Assembly: GCF_015863205.1 (NCBI RefSeq)
Contig: NZ_JACBXQ010000005.1
Span: 62,001-126,000, forward strand
Source: Facklamia lactis
Lineage (GTDB): Bacteria > Bacillota > Bacilli > Lactobacillales > Aerococcaceae
Length of the DNA: 64,000 nucleotides
Direction: 5' to 3'
Made by a program: the position numbers and the translations under genes. Below are positions 8,780 to 17,605 of the stretch, in pieces. Numbering within the stretch: position 1 is the stretch's first letter; every line of letters starts with the position of its first letter. The notes beneath the pieces are model-generated. The model ran no database searches. It had not been told where the DNA came from and saw only the letters and a program-made list of their open reading frames with translations.

Positions 8780-9149
8780 TTATCTAAGCGACATTCGATA
8801 GCCTGTTCCTTTATCCGAGAAATGAAGTTTTTGATAAAATGGATCTTCTTCAGAAATCAAATCAATCCGTAAACCAGAATAATTTTTCCTTAACTCTTCA
8901 ATTAATAATTTTCCAATTCCTTGTTTGCGAGCTTTTTTACGAACCAATATTTCACATAAATAGAGGGTAAGCACATGATCTGTAAGGTACTAATATTTCC
9001 CCTGCTTCCACAGCGATAAGCCATTCAGAATGATGGATCAATGCTTGTATTTTTTCTTGGCTAAAAGATAACCAGCCTTCTTCTTGATATAAATCAAATA
9101 ATTCTTGACAGTCAGAAGCTTCAATTCCTCTGATTTCAACTTTATTCAT
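8780..9149 (-). pseudogene. GNAT acetyltransferase, frameshifted
   Basis: The first part (from 9149, MNKVEIRGIEASDCQELF through GEIL) is the N-terminal half of a GNAT acetyltransferase. The second part carries the acetyl-CoA loop RKKARKQGIGKLLIEEL (the R/Q-x-x-G-x-G/A motif) and the C-terminal strands ending GYRMSLR. The two are in different frames and meet near 8975-8995, where a few conserved residues also seem to be missing. The 5' end overlaps the nucleotidyltransferase stop by eight bases, so it was once co-transcribed with it. It may be decayed or contain an assembly error. Confidence 0.75.
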
Positions 9150-9900
9150 GACTAACGCCCTCCAATCCCATTCGTAGCATTAAATTCTTTATTTCTGACA
9201 GGCATCCATGGTTAATCTCTATTTCTCCATTTTTGAAATCCCTCAATAGCTCCTCGCACAAATTAGCAAATTCAGGATAAAGATTTTTAACAATATGAAG
9301 ACCTTGTGTTTTCGATACTAATTGCTTGGTCTGATCATAAGCATGTCTTCGGCATAAATTCATGATCGTATCAATTTGTTTCAAGTCAATATTTTCTTTT
9401 CTATAAGAAATACTTTCAAGAAAATCCCGTTCAGTAATGGAAGGAAAAACAGTCTGAATTGGAGGCCCCTCTACAACCTGTCCCTGAACTCTAATATTAT
9501 AAAGGTGACTCAATAAATCCGGATCAATCCGCTCTTCCTTTGGTTTCTTTTCCCATCCTTCTTGTCGAATGTTTACCATCCAATAAGGAGAATAATGAAA
9601 TTCATAAGAAATATTTTGACCATTGTTTTCTAGGTCTGCTGTGTTCAAAATAGAAAGTTCAATCCCTTTTTTAGGCCCTTGCTGAGATAAAGCATCAATT
9701 TTTGCTAACAAATCTAACTTCATTTTTTCTTCAAGAGTTCCATTAATTAAAATAATTAAATCTATATCCGAACGATTCCAAGCAAAATCATTCTGAACTA
9801 AAGAACCATGAAGATAGGTCCCAATATATTGTTCTTGTAAAACTTTCTTAATCACATGATTGATCTTCTGTAAATAATGCTTTACTCTATTTTGAATCAT
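9142..9900 (-). CDS. AadA-like nucleotidyltransferase (aminoglycoside adenylyltransferase type)
   Basis: A 252-residue protein with the nucleotidyltransferase core HGSLVQNDFAWNRSDIDLII (about residues 30-49), where the GS and the DxD aspartates bind ATP-Mg. The C-terminal helical domain (TIMNLCRRHAY... DQTKQLVSK) resembles the DUF4111 half of streptomycin/spectinomycin adenylyltransferases. GAGGAG precedes the ATG. Many chromosomal members of this family have no proven drug substrate, so resistance should not be assumed. The broken acetyltransferase overlaps its 3' end. Confidence 0.75.
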   Translation of the reverse strand: MIQNRVKHYLQKINHVIKKVLQEQYIGTYLHGSLVQNDFAWNRSDIDLIILINGTLEEKMKLDLLAKIDALSQQGPKKGIELSILNTADLENNGQNISYEFHYSPYWMVNIRQEGWEKKPKEERIDPDLLSHLYNIRVQGQVVEGPPIQTVFPSITERDFLESISYRKENIDLKQIDTIMNLCRRHAYDQTKQLVSKTQGLHIVKNLYPEFANLCEELLRDFKNGEIEINHGCLSEIKNLMLRMGLEGVSHE

Positions 9901-9951
9901 AACTTCTCCTCACCAGTTCTATCTATTTCTCGCTAAAATTTCGCCCTTCTT

Positions 9952-10140
9952 TTAATATAAAAAATAACAAACAACAGGTGCCACTAGGATTAACAATAAA
10001 AGACCTAATATAATAGTCAACCGCTTAAAAATATGCCTTCTATAGGAATCATGATTTCTTCTCCATCCTACTAAACAGTAAATCCAACTAAGTAATAGTA
10101 ACACTAGAAAGGCCATAAAAAGGCCAAAATTTACTGCCAT
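9952..10140 (-). CDS. Small two-helix membrane protein (62 aa)
   Basis: The peptide has two hydrophobic helices (about 5-25 and 40-60) around a basic loop, WRRNHDSYRRH. The start is three bases past the stop of the rhodanese gene, with AGGAAGG as ribosome site inside the end of that gene, so they form one operon. The family is not recognised. Being tied to the rhodanese gene next to arsenic genes, it could be a small membrane partner, but this is inference. Confidence 0.6.
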   Translation of the reverse strand: MAVNFGLFMAFLVLLLLSWIYCLVGWRRNHDSYRRHIFKRLTIILGLLLLILVAPVVCYFLY

Positions 10141-10143
10141 TTA

Positions 10144-10701
10144 TTAATCCTTCCTGCTTAGCGCTTCATTGACCGCTGCAATACCACCATCAATTACAAT
10201 TGCTTCCATGCCTGCCTTTTTCAAGATCGAGGCTGCAACCGTTGCACGCGTTCCGGAACCACAAAGAGTATAAATAGGTTTCCCTTGTTCCAGTTGAGCA
10301 AGTTCCTTATTCAATTCTGCTAAAGGAATATGAACCAAGTTCTTCTCAGGGGCAGGACGTGTTATCTCTTCTGAAGTTCTCACATCTAATAAAAGATAAT
10401 CATCGGTTAAAGCTAAGAAATCTTGTGCGTTGATGACTTGAAGTGATTCAAAGCCGGTGTCGGTGAAAGATTCAATAGGACGACTCTCTCCCATCTCCAT
10501 CTTCCATTCCTTCAACTGATTTTGAATGCGTGTGAAATCCACTTCTAAGCTCTCAGAAGTAATAAACGTAAAATAATCTCCCTCATTAAAAAGCGCTTTA
10601 GCATATTTCAAAAAATTATTTTCATTTAGATTGATTGATTCTGGAAGGTGACTTGCTCGAAAATTTTGAGCAGACCTCAGATCGATGATATTTGTTGCCA
10701 T
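10144..10701 (-). CDS. Tandem rhodanese-domain protein
   Basis: A 185-residue protein of two rhodanese-like halves. The first half begins MATNIIDLRS...FRASHLPESIN and lacks a cysteine at the active-site loop, so it is probably inactive. The second half (about 88-182) has LLLDVRTSEE, then the loop CGSGTRA with the catalytic Cys at about 147. The Cys-x4-Arg loop is that of sulfurtransferases, not the Cys-x5-Arg loop of Acr2/Cdc25 arsenate reductases. It is divergent from the acr3-arsRDA operon, with the ars promoter in between. It may handle sulfane sulfur during arsenic stress; thiosulfate sulfurtransferase activity is the safer prediction. Confidence 0.8.
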   Translation of the reverse strand: MATNIIDLRSAQNFRASHLPESINLNENNFLKYAKALFNEGDYFTFITSESLEVDFTRIQNQLKEWKMEMGESRPIESFTDTGFESLQVINAQDFLALTDDYLLLDVRTSEEITRPAPEKNLVHIPLAELNKELAQLEQGKPIYTLCGSGTRATVAASILKKAGMEAIVIDGGIAAVNEALSRKD

Positions 10702-10767
10702 TAACTTTCCTCCTCTATCGTTGATGCATCAATTCTCATTATGTTTAAATGAATTTTAACATACGCA

Positions 10768-10816
10768 TTGACTTATAGACAAGTTTCTATATAATAATAG
10801 ATAGACAGTTATCTAT
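10768..10816 (+). promoter_or_regulatory. ars promoter with probable ArsR operator
   Basis: The -35 TTGACT (10768-10773) and -10 TATAAT (10790-10795) are 16 bases apart. The spacer holds ATAGA...TCTAT, and directly after the -10 an inverted repeat ATAGATA...TATCTAT (10797-10816) covers the likely transcription start. ATA-rich dyads of this kind over the promoter are typical ArsR/SmtB operators. The regulator encoded as the second gene of the operon would bind here without arsenite. Confidence 0.8.
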
Positions 10817-10840
10817 GAATCAATATCAGGAGGTATGCTT

Positions 10841-11929
10841 ATGAAAACAAAAGGAATTAGTTTTTTCCACAAATACTTAACGCTTTGGGTTATCTTATGT
10901 ATGATTGGAGGGGTTGTCGTTGGAAGTCTCCTACCTCAAGTCCCCCAATTTTTAAATCAATTTGAATTTGCCAATGTCTCACTTATCAGCGCTGTTTTAA
11001 TCTGGATTATGATCTTTCCCATGATGATGAAGGTTGACTTTACCAGTGTGAAGCGCATTAGTCAGAATCCGAAAGGACTCTATCTCACTTGGATCATCAA
11101 CTGGTTAGTTAAGCCTTTCTCTATGTATCTTATTGCCGGTTTTTTCTTTTACTATGTCTTCCAAGCTATTCTACCAGCCGATATTGCTCGTGAATATTTA
11201 GCAGGTGCGGTGATTCTGGGAGCAGCACCGTGTACAGCAATGGTCTTTGTTTGGAGCGAGCTAACAGATGGAGATCCCGCCTATACGGTCGTACAGGTAG
11301 CAACCAATAACTTAATTCTCTTAGTAGCTTTTGTCCCTATTGTCAAATTCCTTCTTGGGGTTGAGGAAGTGTTTGTTCCATGGGATACGCTTATTCTATC
11401 CGTGATACTTTTTGTCTTAATTCCACTCATTGCAGGCTACTTAACTCGTAAATTTGTCATCCAGAATAAAGGAAAAAAATATTTTAATACACAATTTGTC
11501 ACTAAGTTTGATGGCATAACAACGGTGGGGCTTTTACTCATGCTAATTTATATTTTTGCTACTCAGGCGAATACCTTAGTCAGTCATTTTACTCATATTT
11601 TATTGATCGCTGTTCCATTAACCATTCAAACCTTTGTAATCTTTGGCTTATCCTACACAATAGCTAAATTTTTGAAACTTCCTTACGTTATCGCGGCACC
11701 AGCGGGCATGATTGGCGCTTCTAACTTTTTTGAATTAGCTTTGGCTGTTGCCATTGCCTTATTCGGAGTTCATTCACCTGTTGCCTTAGCCACCACGGTA
11801 GGTGTCTTAACCGAAGTGCCTTTGATGTTATTCTTAGTTAAATTTGCTAATTCTACCAAAGATCAATTCCCAACGAAATACCAACCTGCTAGAAAGGAAA
11901 TATCAAATGAATTACGAGAAACTAAGTGA
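10841..11929 (+). CDS. acr3: Arsenite efflux transporter, ACR3 family
   Basis: A 362-residue membrane protein with about ten helices in the bile acid:sodium symporter fold. The family signature GAAPCTAMVFVWS carries the conserved cysteine (about 131) used for As(III) transport. The ATG at 10841 is chosen because AGGAGGT lies six bases upstream; an ATG six bases earlier would touch the ribosome site. It exports arsenite, and perhaps antimonite, using the proton gradient. Unusually, it is the first gene of the operon, before arsR, arsD and arsA. Confidence 0.92.
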   Translation: MKTKGISFFHKYLTLWVILCMIGGVVVGSLLPQVPQFLNQFEFANVSLISAVLIWIMIFPMMMKVDFTSVKRISQNPKGLYLTWIINWLVKPFSMYLIAGFFFYYVFQAILPADIAREYLAGAVILGAAPCTAMVFVWSELTDGDPAYTVVQVATNNLILLVAFVPIVKFLLGVEEVFVPWDTLILSVILFVLIPLIAGYLTRKFVIQNKGKKYFNTQFVTKFDGITTVGLLLMLIYIFATQANTLVSHFTHILLIAVPLTIQTFVIFGLSYTIAKFLKLPYVIAAPAGMIGASNFFELALAVAIALFGVHSPVALATTVGVLTEVPLMLFLVKFANSTKDQFPTKYQPARKEISNELRETK

Positions 11930-12242
11930 TACTCTCAAATCAATTGCTGATCCTAATCGCCTTCAAATCATTGAATTATTATCTTGTGGAGGTCTAAAAG
12001 CTTGTGAGATTCTTGAATTTTTTAACTTCTCACAACCTACTCTCTCCTACCATATGAAAGTCTTATGTTCAGAAGACCTTGTCCACAAATCCAAAGAAGG
12101 ACGCTGGATTTTCTATACGCTCAATGAAGATAAAATTGCTGAAATCGATAGCCATTTACACCAAATCTTTACCAAAGACAAAGATCACTGTCTCTGTGAT
12201 CCTATCATTAAACAAAGAAAAAAGGAGAAATCAAATGATTAA
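11907..12242 (+). CDS. arsR: ArsR-family arsenic-responsive repressor
   Basis: A 111-residue winged-helix repressor; the start at 11907 follows AAAGGAA and overlaps the acr3 stop by 23 bases. SIADPNRLQIIELL begins the helical core, SQPTLSYHMKVL is the recognition helix, and the wing is EGRWIFYTL. Two cysteines in LLSCGGLKACEIL precede the recognition helix, as expected for an As(III) site on helix 3, though spaced wider than the CVC motif of the E. coli protein. A further Cys pair (HCLC) is near the C-terminus. It should repress the promoter at 10768-10816 and release on arsenite. Confidence 0.92.
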   Translation: MNYEKLSDTLKSIADPNRLQIIELLSCGGLKACEILEFFNFSQPTLSYHMKVLCSEDLVHKSKEGRWIFYTLNEDKIAEIDSHLHQIFTKDKDHCLCDPIIKQRKKEKSND

Positions 12243-12570
12243 ATTAGAATTATTCGAACCTGCTATGTGTTGCGAAACAGGAATCTGTGGTCCCAGTTTC
12301 GATAAGAATCTGATTGAAATTGCTAATATCTTTAACCAACTCAAATCAAGCGAGAGTGTCCAAGCCAATCGTTATAATCTTTCACAATCGCCCCAGGCTT
12401 TTGTAGAGAACGGTGTTGCAATCGATCTAATTCATAAGAACGGCAAAAAAATTCTCCCCATCACCATAGTCAACGGAGAAGTCGTAAAAACAGGTGCCTA
12501 TCCAAGCCCAAAAGAATTTCAAGAATATACTGGAATCAACTTTTCTAACATGAGTCACGAAAACCTTTAA
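12235..12570 (+). CDS. arsD: Arsenic metallochaperone ArsD
   Basis: A 111-residue protein whose N-terminus LFEPAMCCETGICGP contains the vicinal Cys pair and third Cys (about 12, 13 and 18) that bind As(III) in ArsD. The fold is thioredoxin-like. The start at 12235 overlaps the arsR stop by eight bases and has AAAGGAG upstream. ArsD passes arsenite to the ArsA ATPase encoded next, raising its affinity. Confidence 0.92.
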   Translation: MIKLELFEPAMCCETGICGPSFDKNLIEIANIFNQLKSSESVQANRYNLSQSPQAFVENGVAIDLIHKNGKKILPITIVNGEVVKTGAYPSPKEFQEYTGINFSNMSHENL

Positions 12571-12594
12571 TCCATCACAAAAGGAGTGAGATAT

Positions 12595-14319
12595 ATGAAA
12601 CTTTATCATCCTGATCAAATGCCATTAACCCCTTATCTTTTCTATACTGGAAAAGGCGGAGTTGGTAAGACAACTATTGCTTCAGCAACAGCTGTACAGC
12701 TAGCAAACAAAGGTAAACGCGTTATCCTTGTCTCAACAGATCCTGCTTCCAATTTGCAGGATGTCTTTGAAACAGAGTTATCAAATAAAGCACGACCTAT
12801 CGTTAAAATTCCAAACTTGAAGGTAGCCAATTTCAACCCTGACCAAGCGGTCGATGATTATAAAGAAAGAGTCATTGGACCTTACCGTGACATCCTTCCT
12901 TCAGAAGCTATTGATAATATGGAAGAACAGCTTTCAGGTTCTTGTACTCTTGAAGTCGCACAATTTAATGAATTTGCCTTTTTCCTAAGTGATCCGACTG
13001 TACGAGCAGAAAATGATTACATTATCTTTGATACTGCCCCCACAGGTCATACACTTAGAATGTTAGAACTTCCATCTGCTTGGACCAGCTATTTCGACGA
13101 GAATACAACTGGCACGTCCTGCATGGGGCAGTTATCTGGATTAACTGAGGAACAAGAACGTTATGAACTTGCTTTAAAAGTCTTAAATAACCCAAAAATG
13201 ACTACTTTATTCATGGTAACCCGCCCACAAGGCGCAGCAATCGCTGAAGCCAATCGGTCGCTCCACGAGCTCTCTGAAATTGGTATTCAAAATCATCAGT
13301 TGATTATTAATGGCCTTCTCGAAAATGCCAATGATGAGGTTGCCGAAACTTACCGCAGCCTACAGATAAAAGCCCTTGACAACTTATCCGATCGTTTACA
13401 AGCCATTGATCACTACTATGTTCCGCTCAGACCTTATAATGTTACAGGAGTCAACAAATTAAAAATTTTCTTAGAAGTCGAACAGGATCAGTTGCCTCAT
13501 CATTTCGCTGATGAAATACCTGAATTCCCTCCTTTTGAGCGATTGATTGACGACTTAATCGAACAGAAACGTCAAATTATCTTCACTATGGGGAAAGGTG
13601 GAGTTGGAAAAACATCTGTTGCGGTTGAAATTGCCCATGCTTTATCTGATAGAGGTCAAAATGTTCGTTTAGCAACAACTGATCCAGCAGACCATCTCCA
13701 TCTCTATTTAAATGAAACTAAGGGAATCAAAGTTGAACATATTGATGAAAAAGAAGAATTACGCAAGTATTCTGAAGAAACTTTAGCTAAATCACGCGAA
13801 TTTATGGATGAAGACCAACTCGATTATGTTAAAGAAGATTTAAAATCCCCCTGTACTCAAGAAATTGCTGTTTTTAAAGCCTTTGCTAAAATTGTAGACC
13901 AAGCAAATGAGAATGAGACGATCGTTATTGACACTGCTCCAACAGGCCATACGATTCTATTGCTCGATTCCTCGAGAGCTTATTCGCAAGAAATAGAGCG
14001 TTCTTCAGGAGATATCGATCCAGCCACTCAGAAGCTTTTACCACGAATTCAGTCTGATGAAACCGAAGTAGTGATGGTTACCTTAGCCGAAGCTACCCCC
14101 TATTATGAGACCCACCGCTTAGCCCAAGACCTAGACCGGGCAAATATTAACCATCACTGGTGGCTCATTAATCAATCTATGTTAGGTACAGGAACCCAAG
14201 ACCTAATCCTAGGAGCTCGTGCTTATAATGAATTAGAATGGATTAAGAAAATTGATCAAGAATCAAATGGAAACTATGTCGTACTCGATTGGAATCCTGA
14301 ATTCAAATCGATCAACTAA
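12595..14319 (+). CDS. arsA: Arsenite-stimulated ATPase ArsA
   Basis: A 574-residue duplicated ATPase. Each half begins with a deviant Walker A loop, GKGGVGKTT (about 19-27) and GKGGVGKTS, and each has the DTAPTGHT signal-transduction loop. Conserved cysteines in GSCTLEVAQF (about 117), GTSCMGQL (about 176) and SPCTQEIAVF form the metalloid site linking the halves. AAGGAGTG precedes the ATG at 12595. ArsA normally energises ArsB; here the only efflux protein is Acr3, so an ArsA-Acr3 pairing is implied. No arsC reductase follows; the operon ends at a terminator. Confidence 0.95.
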   Translation: MKLYHPDQMPLTPYLFYTGKGGVGKTTIASATAVQLANKGKRVILVSTDPASNLQDVFETELSNKARPIVKIPNLKVANFNPDQAVDDYKERVIGPYRDILPSEAIDNMEEQLSGSCTLEVAQFNEFAFFLSDPTVRAENDYIIFDTAPTGHTLRMLELPSAWTSYFDENTTGTSCMGQLSGLTEEQERYELALKVLNNPKMTTLFMVTRPQGAAIAEANRSLHELSEIGIQNHQLIINGLLENANDEVAETYRSLQIKALDNLSDRLQAIDHYYVPLRPYNVTGVNKLKIFLEVEQDQLPHHFADEIPEFPPFERLIDDLIEQKRQIIFTMGKGGVGKTSVAVEIAHALSDRGQNVRLATTDPADHLHLYLNETKGIKVEHIDEKEELRKYSEETLAKSREFMDEDQLDYVKEDLKSPCTQEIAVFKAFAKIVDQANENETIVIDTAPTGHTILLLDSSRAYSQEIERSSGDIDPATQKLLPRIQSDETEVVMVTLAEATPYYETHRLAQDLDRANINHHWWLINQSMLGTGTQDLILGARAYNELEWIKKIDQESNGNYVVLDWNPEFKSIN

Positions 14320-14347
14320 TAAAAATTATCCAGCACCCTATCACTCC

Positions 14348-14380
14348 AGAAGGCTATTCCAATATCGGGATAGCCTTCTT
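14348..14380 (+). terminator. Terminator of the ars operon
   Basis: A hairpin with arms GAAGGCTAT and ATAGCCTTC lies 29 bases after the arsA stop, followed by TTATTGT. Confidence 0.8.
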
Positions 14381-14423
14381 ATTGTATCGTCCTCTACTCA
14401 GAATTTTTCTTTTTCCCAAAAAA

Positions 14424-14461
14424 AAACAACTGGCTTTCCTTTAAAGGAAAGCCAGTTGTTT
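14424..14461 (-). terminator. Terminator of the cold-shock gene
   Basis: A perfect 16-base inverted repeat beginning AAACAACTGGC, with a six-base loop. On the minus strand it runs straight into a long T tract, a strong intrinsic terminator for the gene at 14505-14705. Confidence 0.9.
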
Positions 14462-14504
14462 AAGAAAGTCTGGACTTTAAATGTCTAATCTCCAGACCCT
14501 ATTT

Positions 14505-14705
14505 TTATAATTTAGTAATATTAGCCGCTTGGTTGCCTCTTGGGCCAGCGATGACATCATAAGAGACTGCTTGTCCCTCGTCTAATGTTTTAAAACCGTC
14601 ACCTTCAATAGCTGAGAAGTGTGCAAAGACGTCTGTTCCGTCTTGTCCTGTAATAAAACCAAAGCCTTTATCGCCATTAAACCATTTCACTGTTCCGTTT
14701 TCCAT
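14505..14705 (-). CDS. Cold-shock protein (CspA/CspB family)
   Basis: The 66-residue product is a full-length single cold-shock domain. RNP1 is KGFGFIT and RNP2 is VFAHFSAI; together they bind single-stranded RNA and [13 protein letters not shown] at the C-terminus is standard. It acts as an RNA chaperone. The gene has its own promoter, a leader of about 120 bases and a strong terminator, so it is monocistronic. The genome probably holds several paralogues, so no csp letter is assigned. Confidence 0.96.
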   Translation of the reverse strand: MENGTVKWFNGDKGFGFITGQDGTDVFAHFSAIEGDGFKTLDEGQAVSYDVIAGPRGNQAANITKL

Positions 14706-14860
14706 AATGTAAATCCTCCATGTGCTTCTTAAGCATCTTTTTTTGTTGCAATAATTAATTAAATTTAAGAGATATAATTTACATAATGAAATGGAAAAAA
14801 TATATTAAAATGATTACTTACTACATTTACTAATGTACCATGAAATAAACTTCTTGTCAA
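14706..14860 (-). promoter_or_regulatory. csp promoter and long 5' leader
   Basis: On the minus strand, TTGACA (14855-14860) and TACATT (14832-14837) are exactly 17 bases apart, a strong promoter. Transcription should start near 14825, giving a leader of about 120 bases rich in A and T, as usual for cold-shock mRNAs whose leaders refold with temperature. GGAGGATTT provides the ribosome site next to the start. Confidence 0.8.
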
Positions 14861-14925
14861 ACTTATTTGCAAATTATTGACTATTTAAATTTTTGAAAAA
14901 TTTCTTGATATTATTTTAATACAGG

Positions 14926-14952
14926 CTTAAGACTACTCCCCGTAGACTTAAG
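14926..14952. other. Hairpin in the csp-SDR gap
   Basis: CTTAAGACTAC and GTAGACTTAAG form an inverted repeat with one mismatch around TCCCC. It lies upstream of the csp promoter and downstream of the SDR terminator, so neither gene explains it. The rest of the 14861-14986 stretch holds nothing recognisable. Confidence 0.4.
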
Positions 14953-14986
14953 CACCTCTCCACTTTGATAAAAATCTGTAAAAAAA

Positions 14987-15011
14987 AGCCAAGATAAAAT
15001 TTATCTTGGCT
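14987..15011 (-). terminator. Terminator of the SDR gene
   Basis: Arms AGCCAAGATA and TATCTTGGCT around five bases, followed on the minus strand by a run of eight T. Confidence 0.88.
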
Positions 15012-15047
15012 AAGTCATTCCAATTATTTATCCGCTGCTTTTACACC

Positions 15048-15791
15048 TTATTGAGCGGTAAAACCACCATCAATCGTAATAGAAGCTCCAGTCATATACG
15101 AAGAATCTTCACTCGCTAAGAATAGAACCGCTTTTGCCATTTCTTCAGAAGTTCCCAATCGCTTCATTGGCATGGTATCTTTTAGCACTTGCTTATAGTC
15201 CTCTGGGATAATTGGGGTATCAATATAGCCTGGGCAAAGGGCGTTTACTCGAATATTTTGCTCGCCATATTCCACACCAAGCGAACGAGTCAAGTTAATC
15301 ACTCCACCTTTAGCAGCGTTATATGCAGCACTTCCAGCCGCTCCAACCCAACCATACATAGAAGCTGTATTGACAATCACTCCCGCTCCTTGTTCTAAGA
15401 AGAAATCACGAATAGCTATTTGTGATAGAGCAAATACTGCATTTAAATCGATGCTCACAATTTGTTGGAAACGCTCAAAAGTTACTTCATGGGAAGGCTG
15501 AACTTCCCCGATTCCCGCATTATTGAAGAGAATATCTAAGCTTCCAAACTTCTCCTTCGTTTGATCAAAAATATTCTTCACGTCCGCTTCATTCGCTACA
15601 TCAGCTTTTACAAAGAGTACTTCAGAATGTCCTGCTTCATTTAACTCTTCAACAAAAGCTTGGCCCTTTTCTTCATTAATATCTACTAGGACCAGCTTTG
15701 CGCCTTCTTCAGCAAACAAACGCGCCGTTGCTGCCCCAATTCCCGAAACACCGCCGGTAATAATGGCAACTTTTCCTTCTAATTTTTTCAT
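15048..15791 (-). CDS. Short-chain dehydrogenase/reductase
   Basis: A 247-residue classical SDR. The cofactor loop TGGVSGIG (about 12-19) and the acidic residue at the end of strand 2 (VLVDIN) suggest NAD(H) over NADP(H). NNAG is present, and the catalytic set is Ser in NTASMYG, Tyr and Lys in YNAAKGG. The C-terminus SITIDGGFTAQ is typical of glucose-1-dehydrogenase/3-oxoacyl reductase-like members. GAGGAGG precedes the ATG. The substrate is not predictable. It stands alone between the csp gene and pucR with its own terminator. Confidence 0.88.
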   Translation of the reverse strand: MKKLEGKVAIITGGVSGIGAATARLFAEEGAKLVLVDINEEKGQAFVEELNEAGHSEVLFVKADVANEADVKNIFDQTKEKFGSLDILFNNAGIGEVQPSHEVTFERFQQIVSIDLNAVFALSQIAIRDFFLEQGAGVIVNTASMYGWVGAAGSAAYNAAKGGVINLTRSLGVEYGEQNIRVNALCPGYIDTPIIPEDYKQVLKDTMPMKRLGTSEEMAKAVLFLASEDSSYMTGASITIDGGFTAQ

Positions 15792-15979
15792 ATTGTTTCC
15801 TCCTCGTTATTTACCTCTGTTTTATCATATTTAATCTATTTCGACTGTTCCTTTTCTAACAATTTTCTAACTTTATTAAAAAAGTCGCACAAATCATTGG
15901 GATTATAATAAACAATCATTAAAATAACCTAATAGATTAATTAATACAAACATTCCGTTCATTAGTGAGAGCAGAATCG

Positions 15980-17605
15980 CTACACACTTAAACTCAAAGC
16001 AACGCGAATATTCAGTGAGGCTTTAGGATCATGAATATCCGTTCCTAGAATTTCCTGACACTTCTCAATTCGATACTTCACCGTATTGCGATGAACAAAT
16101 AATTGATTAGCAGTAATCGTGGTCTCACATTGATTATCCAAATAGACTTTCAAAGTCGTTCGAAGTTCTTTTTGGCTATTTGTCTCAGGAAAAGCTAACT
16201 CTTTCAGGACCGATTCACAGAAATACTCAATTTCCTTCGCATTAATATTATGAAACAAATGTTGAACTCCAGAATTATTATAATAGGTAATTGGCTCTCT
16301 ATTATAATCAGAGAAGCGTGATTTAAAAGCAAGTTGGGCTTGATCCAGAGATTTAGGCAGTTGGTCCAAGGAAATAACCGCTTCTCCTACACTATAAATC
16401 AAGTCAATATCGACTAATTCAGCGAGGTCATGCCGACATTTTAATAGACATTTTTCGACATTAATATTATGGTTTTGAAGCACAATATAGATATCAGACT
16501 GAGCATCTTTCTGGAAGAGAAACATATCTTCAAAATATTTTTCACCATAATTTTTCAACCAGTCCACAATTAAGGCATACTTTTCATATAATTCTACTGT
16601 TTTTCGCATAGGATCAAGCGCACTTGGGACATTGACTTCAATTGCGAGATAATAATTCGAATCAATTAAATGAATATCCTCAATTGCATTGTACAAGACA
16701 CTTCTATCGTGTGAATCGCTGGTCATAGATTCTAGCATAAAGCTGGAAGAAGCATGAAGGTAGGTATTATACACCATTTCAGATTTGTACAAGATATAAG
16801 ATAAGACAAGCTTGGCCTGATCAATCGTAAAGGTGGAAATAGGATAGGTCATATTTTCCGGATTTAGAATCAACAAATAATGGGGAAAATACTTAAAAAC
16901 AAAAACATTACTCACCGAAAGCATGAATGTCTGATGTTTTTGGTCATACATCTTGACATAATCATCCGGTACCTCTGACTGATAAAACTTCTGCTGAAAT
17001 TGGCTTTCAATACTTTCGAGCCAGTCTTTTTGACGAACAAAAAATTGAGAGTAAGCAATGACCTTCTTTAAAGGACTTAAAAGAATAATCGGACACTTTA
17101 TAATCTTACTGAACTCATTAATTACTTTTCCAACCGACGTATTATTCAAAAGTAAATCAGAAAATTGTTTCTGAATTTCTAAAGCAAATTCAATTTCTTC
17201 CTTTTGCTGGTCCCAAATATAATTTGACATTTGATGCAAAAGCCGTCCCAACGGGTACTTATCTGGAATATTAATAATAGGAAAGTGTTGCTTGTTAGCA
17301 TGCTCAATCACAAGTGGATCAATTTTCCCTCCAAGGAATCTACCACTCTTAATGGCCAAACCAGAACCTTTCGCCCGGATAAGTGAATCAATAAAGTCAA
17401 TCAATTTTAACTGATTATCTTTAAAGACCATTCCAGTTGTCAAAATAAAAGTTTCAGCACTAATATAGAATTCAACATCAGGCGTTTCGGTTATTTCGAT
17501 ATTACTTACCATTTGATTCTGTAAGGTATCGGGTTGGGTCAATAGGACCATATCGGTTATATAATCTGTATTTAGCAATTGTTCGAGTAAGACCACAAAA
17601 ACCAT
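15980..17605 (-). CDS. pucR: PucR-family transcriptional regulator
   Basis: A 541-residue regulator with an N-terminal PucR domain (about 1-125), a central GGDEF-like/GAF-like sensory region, and a C-terminal helix-turn-helix of the PucR/CdaR type (TITANQLFVHRNTVKYRIEK, near residue 515). PucR proteins control purine and ureide catabolism and usually act as activators. The ATG at 17605 abuts GGAAGGAG with no spacing; the GTG at 17596 has a better nine-base spacing and may be the true start. It lies just downstream of, and on the same strand as, the allantoate operon, separated by a terminator, and is its likely regulator. Confidence 0.88.
   Translation of the reverse strand: MVFVVLLEQLLNTDYITDMVLLTQPDTLQNQMVSNIEITETPDVEFYISAETFILTTGMVFKDNQLKLIDFIDSLIRAKGSGLAIKSGRFLGGKIDPLVIEHANKQHFPIINIPDKYPLGRLLHQMSNYIWDQQKEEIEFALEIQKQFSDLLLNNTSVGKVINEFSKIIKCPIILLSPLKKVIAYSQFFVRQKDWLESIESQFQQKFYQSEVPDDYVKMYDQKHQTFMLSVSNVFVFKYFPHYLLILNPENMTYPISTFTIDQAKLVLSYILYKSEMVYNTYLHASSSFMLESMTSDSHDRSVLYNAIEDIHLIDSNYYLAIEVNVPSALDPMRKTVELYEKYALIVDWLKNYGEKYFEDMFLFQKDAQSDIYIVLQNHNINVEKCLLKCRHDLAELVDIDLIYSVGEAVISLDQLPKSLDQAQLAFKSRFSDYNREPITYYNNSGVQHLFHNINAKEIEYFCESVLKELAFPETNSQKELRTTLKVYLDNQCETTITANQLFVHRNTVKYRIEKCQEILGTDIHDPKASLNIRVALSLSV

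Noticed and set aside
10144-10701. Arsenate reductase of the Acr2/Cdc25 type
   Set aside because: The active-site loop is CGSGTRA (Cys-x4-Arg), the sulfurtransferase length, not the Cys-x5-Arg loop of those reductases.
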